From Calliopsis andreniformis (Eukaryota; Arthropoda; Insecta; Hymenoptera; Andrenidae): a stretch of DNA of 64,000 nucleotides. The stretch spans positions 28,804,001 to 28,868,000 of the forward strand of contig NC_135064.1 in assembly GCF_051401765.1 (NCBI RefSeq). Direction: 5' to 3'. Under the pieces are notes generated by a model. That model saw only the letters and a list, made by a program, of their open reading frames with translations. It did no database searches and was not told where the DNA came from. The translations under genes were made by a program, and so were the position numbers. This document shows, one piece after another, positions 54,683-64,000 of this stretch; position 1 is the stretch's first letter; each line of letters opens with the position of its first letter.

Positions 54683-55888
54683 ACTGATTGTTATCGCTCA
54701 ATCTTCCTTTCGAATTGACCATACCATTTCTTGTTAAATGTATAAAAACAATTATTAGAGTTGAATTTTATTTAGTAAAAAAATACATTTTTTATCAGTG
54801 TTTAAGATTTCTATATATGTTGGATATACGTATGTTTTATAAAAAACACTATTTAATTGTACTACGGGAAACAAATGATATATAAAAGACAAATACCTAC
54901 TTGCACAATCGATACTATATAAGACGATTACATGTCGTCGGATTACGTAGTATATATAATTTTATTCATGGCAGTGACATTGGTCGTTGTTGCATTACAT
55001 GCGTGCCGTGATATTTTTTATGTACATTGATTTAAAATAACAGCAACCGCTGCATTAACAACGTTTAAATACTTGATATGTGATTAAATATTTAAAAGAC
55101 ATAAAAAATTCTAATTCTGTAGGTTGTATCAAATAAATTGATCTCTTTTAGAAAATATGTTCAGAGCAGAGGATGAAACTTTTAACATCAGAGATAATGT
55201 TACACATCGCAGAGGTATGACCTCAGGTCATAAGCAAGTGGCAGCGATGCGAAGTCGTCGTACGACACCGACTGACTTCTAGTTCAATCGTTTTAAGTAA
55301 GCTAAGTACAAACGATCGTTAAACGCTTACTGTCTGCTTGGTAGCGAAACATTGAATGAAATCATTCTTTACAACCACCCTCTGCATTGACAACTGCAGT
55401 ACTAGTACTTTTCGTTAATTCAAAAGAATTTGTTTTCAGTGACTGAAGATAGGTGTATCCATGCATTACCTTTGTTGCATTTTATCCATTGTCTTCAACT
55501 TGTCATGACTGCGAGTAAATTTGGAGTAAAGAAAACAGAAGAAAAAACCGTGCAACCTTCGATCGTAGCTTCGACTTTGAGTCGGCGAAGAAGAATGATC
55601 GAAAGGGCTGGATGGTTAAAGAATTCCTTTGGTCAAATCTGATCTCACTGTCGGATAGGTACTATGACTTTCTCAAACTTTGTCAGCCATTAATAGTTGG
55701 CGGCGTGTAACGGCGAAGTAAGCTAAGTACCCACTATTTTTTCTACAATCTTAGTTTCGTTGTTTTTTCAGCACTTACATAGGTATGCATTTTCTGCTTT
55801 TAGGGAATTTACTTTGTTTAGGTAATTTTAATTACAATGCTGCAACAACAAGTATTTCAGGAAATTAGTTACTTTGAATTCGTTACAC

Positions 55889-55917
55889 ATTTATGCATTT
55901 ATGCATTTATGCATTTA
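55889..55917. repeat. ATTTATGC short tandem repeat
   Basis: Three and a half copies of an 8-base unit in non-coding DNA. Confidence 0.85.
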
Positions 55918-58398
55918 GCAAAAAACACAAACGATATTTCAAATGTATGTCTAGAATATTTTCAGAATAAATTCCAGGAGATAGGGTGGGTAGGAGAAGT
56001 AACATACACATGTTGCGGCAATTCACTACGTAATGAACGTATTCTCAATCCATATTAGGGACCATTGTGACGCGTTTTATCGATCGCTAAAACCCTCACA
56101 AAGGTGACGTCATGTCAGTAACGTTCACCTACGCAAAGGCGAGACCAGAAGCTTAAGGATTCGGTGGATGTTTGTGAAACAGAACGGGAAAGAAACGAAT
56201 CAGTCTCGAGGCTTTCGGCTGGAGGTTTGGACACTTTGACATTGACACACTTTACCAGGGATCGCAACTATCTCCACTGTCCATCGCGCATCGGTTCTGG
56301 ATGGTTTGCCTTTGTTTTATAGGTCGAAGACGAGTGCTGGATTTTTCCAAGGTATATTTACTGGAATAGAGATGGGAGAAACTTTAATTCTCATTCCGTA
56401 GAGTTTTATCGATTTCTACTGATTCCTCTGATCTGATTAAAACAGATCATGTTCGTAACTGGATACCACTGAATACAACATCTACATATGTATATTGTCA
56501 TAGTTACAAACAACTTGTTTTCATCTGAATTCGCTCTACCAACGATGAGTCATACAGTTGACTATAGTAAAAGATCTTGATAAATATGTTTGAAACTATT
56601 TAGTAACTTGACGGCTGTATAAAAGTATATGCAAACGCATGTCATGCGTTAGAAAATTTAGAGAGAGACATTAACATACATATAATATACATACGTACAA
56701 AGTTGCATCCATTATTAGAATTTCTTGTGAATTGTACCGCAACATTACGCATGCATGAGAAGACGATGTACCTACCTACATATGTACATAGATCGAGCTC
56801 GTATTTACCTAAATAGTTTTACCATTGAGACTGATTCATCCTCTGCTGGCACCCACTACCCTTAGATTACGTTCTTCCACGGATCTAGAAAGAGGATTCC
56901 ACGCGATTTGATTCACCGGAAGCGTTGAACGAAGGCAAACGGCAGAACTATTTATGAAGAATAAAGGAGGCGTGGTGACGCGGTGGTCCATTCAGTTCCC
57001 GCGCATATGACGTTGCAATATACGAAAATAGTGTCGAGAATCATGTGCAACGTGACTTAATGAGGCAAAAAGATCTCACCCAATTTTTCCGCGAAGTAAA
57101 CAGAAAATTGTGCAGCAATTTTGAAGCCTCTTTCGACGCGTTTCCAAATTAATACACCTAAGCGTTTGTTTGTATATTTGCATAACTACTCGATCTTGAC
57201 CATAGATTTCTTACGATCTCACAGAGAGATAAAGTTAACGTTATCATCTTACAGGACAGGCTATGCTGCCGTAATGGGTTGATCTGTATCGAGAAAAATT
57301 TGTCTTCGGACGGCGACGATTAATGAAATTTAACGGAGATGATCCCCGTAACTGGGTCATCACGGTAATTGACGTTTCGCGTATGTATCTTGGTGCTGCA
57401 CGTCATTGACTTGAGAAAACCTCTGATGGACCGTATAACCTAATTAGCCAATTAATATCGTCAAAATCAGATGATCCATTATCGGGCCTAACAACGATAA
57501 CGCGAAAAATAGAGCAATAGAAGAAATTCTTTCCCTAAAAATCAGTCTAATAAACAGTTTAAAAAAATAGACAAGTAAATAGTTTTTTAGTAAATAAGGT
57601 CGACCTTCGCATTTCTTGACTGAAACGGGTGGAGTTTTTCGAAATCCGATACCAGGTGGAAATAAAATCTTATACGCATACGCGGCCACAAGCTTCGGTG
57701 GAGACAATCAATAAGGAAATGATTATATGGTTGTATTAGTCATCGTCTCTCGCATAGAACACAATGATTCGTCTTGTCTGCGAAATCGTAACCAATAAAC
57801 GCCTACGAACTCTTCTTAGATCATTTATTTATTTGGAAGTCTTATACGTTATATACGTTGTAGGTTGTATATGGAAGTTCACACAGAACATTTTGTATTC
57901 CACTTTTTATACGAAACACCCACTGCTTGGAATTTCAAACGTTTCTCAAAATATATGCTGACCAAATCTACTCTTGATTCTAAGGCTTGAATAAAATGAA
58001 ATTAAAAATTAATTTTTGTCTTGTTCTAGCGTAAAGTTTAGACGAATTTCGATTGATTCGAACGTTCATCATCGACAGATCAGAAATTCTAAGATGAAAA
58101 AGTGTTGGCTAATTGTAAGCTAATGTCCTTGAACGGTTCGTTAATGCGTTATTTACTCCCGAGGATTAATTATGTTCGTAAAATTGGATCGCATTTAGTA
58201 AACATTGAGGAAGAATCGAATTGATTTTCGGTGGAAAAGAAGTAATGTCCAGGTGAATCCAGATCTGGTAAAATTTGGGCAAGTTCCGTGGTCGGTTTGG
58301 TTTGGACCGCGTGTACGGAATACGAGAGTAGCCGGAGGTAGCCGAAGGGAGTCGAAGGGAGCCGAGCGGTAGCGGAGCAGTCGGCGATTGCGTCGCGA

Positions 58399-58432
58399 CT
58401 ATTTAAGGAGCAGCCGGTTAGCCGCGCTCATT
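58399..58432 (+). promoter_or_regulatory. TATA box and initiator of HSPB8
   Basis: CTATTTAAGG at 58399-58408 is followed by TCATT at 58428-58432. The distance from TATA start to initiator A is 31 bases, the canonical spacing, which predicts a start at about 58430 and a 5' UTR of about 183 bases. Confidence 0.65.
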
Positions 58433-58612
58433 CTTACCCGAAACATCGTGTAAGTTGGTTCTACGTCCTACGCAATATCGAGAAAGAGTTCGCTTAACGC
58501 AGAACGAGCGATCGTTTGTGATAGAGCAGTGCTATATACCGGTACGATACTCGACAAAGTATCTCTAGTGGATTTGTGAAAGAGACACGAGTGTGGACGA
58601 AGAGAAGAAATC

Positions 58613-58800
58613 ATGGCTGACAGTGGTATCAAGCGTAATATTCCCATCAAGCTCGGTGACTTCAGCGTGATCGACACTGAGTTTTCCAACATACGGGAAC
58701 GCTTCGACGCCGAGATGAGAAAGATGGAGGATGAGATGTCACGATTCCGTAGCGAGTTGATGAACCGCGAAAGCAACAACTTTTTTAAAAGCACCACCAG
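58613..58800 (+). CDS. Hspb8: HSPB8-type small heat-shock protein, first coding exon (partial)
   Basis: Small heat-shock protein of the family of Drosophila CG14207 (fly HSPB8), an ATP-independent chaperone that works with BAG3/Starvin in chaperone-assisted autophagy. The exon encodes 62 residues plus two bases and ends at CACCAG|GTACGT. Seen: MADSGIKRNIPIKLGDFSVI, then DTEFSNIRERFDAEMRKMEDE and MSRFRSELMNRESNNFF, the N-terminal arm of this family; the match to the fly protein, as I recall it, is nearly continuous. The alpha-crystallin domain and C-terminal tail are absent: no matching open frame follows on the plus strand, so the remaining exons should lie beyond 64000 and intron 1 exceeds 5.2 kb. 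The preceding TATA/initiator promoter is well spaced. Reading through the donor gives a spurious tail ending at 59107. Confidence 0.9.
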
Positions 58801-61800
58801 GTACGTTGCTTCCGGCATTGTTGCTAACCACAACCACGCACCTAACCCTTTTTACAAAGGCACACGGTCACTCTTTTCCCTCCCGTTTGCGATACATATC
58901 CGTCTTCTCTTACAATTTATGAACAGAACGCACATATTTTGCTTTCTCAACCAAAAAGTCTATTCGAGTACATGTGAACAGAAAATGGACTTAGCATTCA
59001 ACATACCGTCAACTATTCGTCCTTTATTTTATCCTAGCGGGGGTCTACAAAACTTGTTTGTTTACGTGGATGATGTTATTTACTCTCTCTACTTGAAGGA
59101 AACCTAGATTTCTTCTGGAATAAGATTAAGCAGAATTTATCGCAGACTAAAGATGGCAAAGAGAACCAATACGTGCTGTTGCAGCCGATTCAATTGATAT
59201 TTTAACGCTGCAAAAATTAAGCAGCGTCACTTTTCGTTTACATTTGCTTCGATTTACAAATCTTATTTTCGATTGTTTTTATGTTCCTTGTACTTATTAA
59301 TATTTACGAATATTTAAGTATTTATGCGTTATTACGAATCGAATCGATCGATACTGTATTTTTACGATGCGAAGTTTACATCGAGACGTCACATGCGGAG
59401 GGCTAATCATTTAGAATGAATTGAGATTCTAATATTAATAAAAATAAGAGAAAGTTATCATAGAATTAGTTTAGAATTCAATATGAAAAGAAATTGAAAG
59501 AAAATTTCGATTTAGGTATGTATAGTTACACCGAATATGAGCTGAATTTCTTTTGGAAGCGCATCGTATTACGTATTTCTATAACTTCGGCAAATGCACA
59601 CGCGCGAGAAAATGATGTACGTAGGATCAAAGTGAACCGATCGATCGTAAGCGTTTCGTGACATAGAGTAGCGGTCGCAACATGAGTGACTATTGAGTAC
59701 AGACATGTTTTTTTCGACTCAATATTTGCAGAGTTATGCGGCAGTTGTTGATTTTTGCCGCGAATTAACATGACGGTATGCCTCAAGAAGTTGCGTAGGC
59801 ACTAAATCAAATCTGAACTCTTAAATGTAGGTAAAGTATTGGAATAGTTTGAATCTTCACATTGGATCTTGCTGTTTGAATATCTGTTGTGTAAGTTATC
59901 GAGTACTCGAAGACGTCGAATATTGAAATGTTTATTAACGTAAGCGAATATGTACATACTTAATTTAAACGTTTCAAAATTATTTCAATTTTTTTACTTT
60001 GTAAAGGCATACATACATACCATATATATTCGTATGTTGGTTTCACGTATTTCAGTAACGCACGTAAATTTAATGCATACGTATATGCCTGCTATTTATA
60101 GAGACTTCGTCAGGGCTTGCTGTAAAGAGCACGAGCCCCCTTCGACGATATTCTCCCCACTAAAGTTTCTAGCCGGGGGGTAAATGAATATAAACGAAAA
60201 ACCAAACTTTCGACGGACTTTCGATTTGCACCTGCTTGTTGACAAGACGTAAACAGCTTTCGTATTTTCTTAAGCTAATAAGATAAAAAAATTGAATGCG
60301 ATTTAGATACTGCAGTAGTATTGAAAAAATGAGAGGAGGTAATTTTGATGTGCGTCTATGTAATAAATAAAATAAACAATGAAATGGGCGTCGAGTTATA
60401 ATGGCAAAGTGTATTTTCCAATTGAAAGGTACATACCGAATAGGTTTGTCATTGGATCCTAAAATGATTGCTCCTCTCACGAGCGGTGATTATTATGGAA
60501 ACGTTCGTCGCCCATCCATTGCTTAAAATGATGGGTTGCGTAATGGTATCGTTTAACGCAACTTGTTGCACCTGCAAAGGACACGGTTCTTCCTGTAATC
60601 TCGTTAAATGCTTCACAGATATCGCGATATCGAACGAGAGCAAGGTTGTTTGCCATTTCCATGATTAAATTTGAAAACGAGTCGTAGCTGAGTATATTTT
60701 ACATACTCTGCGAATTGATATACTTACCAATAATATCTACGCGAATTCCAAAACCGTTTCCGATGAATGTCTAGTAGGTAACTATTAGCTGGAGGTGTTA
60801 AAAGAGAGGAAGATAGGTGTACATATAAGTGCGTCGTGTCAGTGTATCCTTGGCACTGACACGTTACGCGATCGTCAATCCCCACTCGTAGAATTGTCTA
60901 CTAAATTGCAAGCGGGAGCCGCGGAAAAGGTGCAGGAGAGGAGAGTTGCGTTGATCGTTGATCCTCTGTCATGTTGCACTGCGTAGTAATATTTCTGCTT
61001 CGTTAAAAGCAACAAGCAACAACGCAAAGCCTGTACTCTTTTATCGCCAAAAATGATCATCGACGAGGATCTCTATCCGCCGGATCATAAGACGGTGATC
61101 AAGTTTCGGTAGGTAGCATCGTATAAATGGAATTTTGAAATGATCGCGAATCGCTTTGGCTTCTTTCCAAATTTCATACAGAACTTTAGATAACGCGACG
61201 AGAACCGCAGTTGTACGTTTTCGAAAAAGAATCGATCAACTGTGCGAGTGGATCGATGACTTGAGCGTATTCGATTCTAGTGAACGATACGTTAATCGTT
61301 ATTATTTATTCAATTCGTTTGTCAAAAGTGTGAAGTGGAGTGCTTCAGCATTATAAATTATTCGAATAGACTGTAACGATAACATTGACCAGATGTGCAG
61401 TTTTACGATATGCTGGTATTACATGAAACGATTGTGCGTTAGAGAAATGCAGAAAGTTATTCAGAACTGACGGAAGATATCCGAAGATACTCGAGATTAG
61501 CTTTTTAATGGGCGAAGAAAAAGGAAAGAAAGGTGGAGAAGGTGCAGCTCGTTGAAAATATGTAGATCCAGAAATGTGTTGGGCTCGGATTCGGCACTCG
61601 GTCGGTGAGTAACGCGCGCAGGTGTTTGCTCGGTATCGATCATGAATCGTCGGTAGATCTGTGGGAGGCGAATATGGATCATTACTTAGGAGGTCCGAGG
61701 ACTCGCGTGGCGCTGACGTAATCGCCGTTCAGGGACGGCTCGCCGCAAATAGATATGTATCGTTCGAAATAAATGTTCGCGAGCTTCTTTCGAAAATGTT

Positions 61801-64000
61801 TTCTAGTAGGTACGCGAGATGACTCAACTCGTAACATTGTGAAGTAGTTTCGAAATTTCTTTTCTCGTCTCGTATCTTCGATGGCTTGCGATCAAATTAC
61901 TCCATTTTCTCAACACCTTCCATATAATTATTCCTGCCGTCGCGTCGATCGAAATTCCTTGCAAGACTGTAAAATTTCAAGAACATATTAATAGCGATGA
62001 TACTAGGATGAAATTAGTTGGAGGCGAAGTTATGTTAGTGAAAACGGTGCGTGGCCGATCGCGATGGTAAGAAAAGGTACACGTAGCTAGACGTCGCACC
62101 AGGCTCTTACGGTGGAAGGAAATTAATCTCGCAGCTTGCGTGTAACACGTTACCTTTCTATGTACGAGCAAGTCGAATCGATGCTCGAAACTTTAGAGGT
62201 GAGCAGCTTAACCGTTGAGATTTATGCCCACTCACGATTAAGTAAGCCCGTTTGTCGCTAACGTTGCATGCTCCGTGCATTTTCAACTCAGCCTTTGGCT
62301 ACCCACGTCTCTTTCATTTCCGCGAATCAAGACCGCAGCTGGTCATACTTGAAACAAAATTAGTCGCTTCGTGCTCGTTCATTTCTTTATGCTAATCGGA
62401 CTGTTTACTCTTTTCGTAGTAGATAGGTAGATACATAATTTTATAATTTGAAAATTCATAGAAACGATAAAACGAACATCGACTACACGAAGGGTTGTAT
62501 TACCATTACGTGACTGGCGAGGTATCACCTTTCCGAGTATTAATCGATAGATTCCTCGAAATTTGCATAGTGTTCGCAGTGTGGCTAACCAAACGGGGGG
62601 AAGTAGAGCTATCGCACGATCACCAGTCTCGTATATCGTCTCCGTCGCTAATTCTTTTCAAGCCACTTTTCTAGGCCAAGTACGCGGCAATTTGCATTCC
62701 ATACCGTGAAATTTATAAACTATTCATTGAAATGTTGCCAGACAAGAATCGAGAGATGTGTCCTTCATCCTATCTTTGTTCTTGCAATGAAAACACTATT
62801 GTACGACACGTCAGTTATGAATGAGGAAATTTGGAGAAGAATTGGTGTGTCTGTTTCGACCCGTATCTTCCGCAATTTTGCCGAGAAAAACTTGATTTGC
62901 ATAGCTGAATGGAACCCAGACCTTACTTACGTAACCAGAAATCGACATAACGAAATAACGAAAATTCATGAGAGCTGGCGGGTAAAGGCTGTGACTTATC
63001 GCGTGGCATTTCCAGCTCGTCGATTCTCTCTTGCAGAGATCCTGCTCGGCTGCTCGGCATGAATTTCACCTCTCCCGCCGACACTTGCTCTTTCAGACAC
63101 CAACCACGCTTTGTACCAGGATCTGTCTGCTGCTGAGGATAATTGCTACCGCATTCTATATCTTTCTTCCACTAACTTGTCACTTTCACTGCTTTCATGT
63201 TTTACAATAACGTTTACGTTTTGATAGATTTTTATCTTTTCTTCCATACGAAACAGTTCACCTAGGAAAAGAAAAGAAACAGTCGTTACGCGTTGGCTTG
63301 CTTTTTAAGACTACAAGAGTTGAAGTAGAGGAGACGATGTGGTACTTGATACTTTGCGTGACAGTGACGGGACACGCAGCACTTTTCTTGAAATTAGTGA
63401 CACAGAACAAAATGATTACATAAATGCAACTTAATAAATTCAGTTTAACTATCGCTATAGTTAAAGTATCGCTGTTGAGAAATTGTCAAATTGTCGTAAT
63501 GAAGGGGGAGAGAAAAGAGAGAAAAAAGAGAAAAATTTGAAACCTAGAGGAATATGCGAAGGCGAGGAAGTTCCATCCTAATCTTGATGTTAGTGCAATA
63601 TGGTCAGAGCTGCCTAGCTGTGCTGCACTATTTTAGAGTTGTTTCGGTCAACCTTCTTTACAAAGAAGGAAATGGCCGTGACTTCCGGTTATTAGTTTTT
63701 ATGAATCACACGGCGAGTTGCCATTTAGTTACAAAGTTTGCCTATAAATAACGAGAACACGTCCGATTTGAACCTGACAATAAATTGATTCGTAACAGGA
63801 TCGCAGATTATTAATAATATCGATTAACTCGAAGTATACGTATAATAAATTGGAAGTACAGTATCGATCGATGATTGTGAGCCGCTTACAGTCTGAATGG
63901 ATTAACAGTCTATCGTGCGTTACCTTGAGTTACGGTTAAAATGTATGATAGATGATTAGAATTAGAATTTGATTTCTGTATTAATTGAATTAGCGATTAT
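58801..64000. other. HSPB8 first intron and unassigned sequence
   Basis: If the HSPB8 assignment is right, all 5.2 kb is intron 1. I find no alpha-crystallin exon. A short ATG frame of 19 codons with a good splice donor at 61053-61108 and a 118-codon open frame at 62706-63062 are the only patches that look even slightly coding; neither is recognisable. Composition is GC-richer from 61500 to 63100. Confidence 0.45.

Larger units (their letters stand above)
54451..58398. other. Intergenic region between TAP26 and HSPB8
   Basis: Nearly 4 kb with no supportable gene. It contains an inverted repeat at 54630-54682, a nuclear-receptor-like everted half-site pair at 55218-55230, an exact 15-base direct repeat (55295 and 55716), an ATTTATGC tandem repeat at 55889-55917 and, at its right end, the HSPB8 promoter. 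Two-unit heat-shock-element-like CGAACGTTCA lies at about 58058-58067, 340 bases upstream of the TATA box. Confidence 0.45.

Noticed and set aside
58801..59107. C-terminal continuation of the HSPB8 frame
   Set aside because: It is read-through past a strong splice donor; the sequence loses all similarity to the family and lacks an alpha-crystallin domain.
60449..60668. Overlapping open frames on both strands around 60.5 kb
   Set aside because: Three frames are open at once over the same DNA, which points to low stop density and not to a gene; none has a motif.
62706..63062. 118-codon open frame on the plus strand
   Set aside because: No known domain, no splice context and mixed composition; not enough to call a gene.

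Overview
The window is nuclear DNA of an insect, most likely a hymenopteran and plausibly a bee. It is AT-rich, with spliced genes, GT-AG introns, arthropod-type core promoters, TATA/CATA microsatellites and long non-coding stretches. The neuropeptide precursor at the left encodes a WFGPRL peptide, an FTPRL peptide and a PWTPSPRL peptide in the order I associate with the honeybee pyrokinin/PBAN precursor. Species level cannot be read from the sequence.

Layout, left to right. (1) 1-3.6 kb: no supported gene; flank and promoter of the next gene. (2) 3.68-4.57 kb, plus: pyrokinin/PBAN (hugin-type) prepropeptide, three coding exons, TATA box at 3605. (3) 4.6-13 kb: non-coding. (4) 13.0-24.4 kb, minus: La-related protein 1, reconstructed over 17 coding exons (1372 residues), with RGG region, La motif and C-terminal DM15 repeats. 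(5) 26.0-28.9 kb, minus: ABHD18-type alpha/beta hydrolase, nine exons. (6) 28.9-33.0 kb: intergenic. (7) 33.0-40.2 kb, plus: small, apparently secreted protein with two tandem TNF-receptor cysteine-rich modules, most like vertebrate p75NTR in spacing; two exons and a 6.6 kb intron. (8) 40.2-47.6 kb: its 3' UTR, then microsatellite-rich AT DNA. (9) 47.6-52.1 kb, minus: alpha subunit of the AP-2 clathrin adaptor, complete in eleven coding exons (937 residues). (10) 53.7-54.5 kb, minus: TAP26/CCDC59 (FYV7-type rRNA-processing) protein, three exons. (11) 54.5-58.6 kb: intergenic. (12) 58.61 kb, plus: first coding exon of an HSPB8-type small heat-shock protein (Drosophila CG14207 family) behind a TATA/initiator promoter; its alpha-crystallin exons are not in the window. 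(13) 58.8-64 kb: intron and non-coding DNA.

These are independent genes, not an operon or gene cluster. Three housekeeping genes (LARP1, ABHD18, AP-2 alpha) and the ribosome-biogenesis gene TAP26 all lie on the minus strand; the signalling or stress genes (pyrokinin, TNFR-like, HSPB8) lie on the plus strand with much longer non-coding flanks or introns. I found no intact transposon, rRNA, tRNA, CRISPR or viral gene.

The observation most worth following is the TNFR-like gene. It has a clean signal-peptide exon joined in phase to a p75NTR-like double cysteine module, no membrane segment before its stop, and an open +1 frame that continues with protein-like sequence past that stop. Exon coordinates were derived by hand from splice-site consensus, reading phase and family similarity recalled from memory; no alignment or database search was run.
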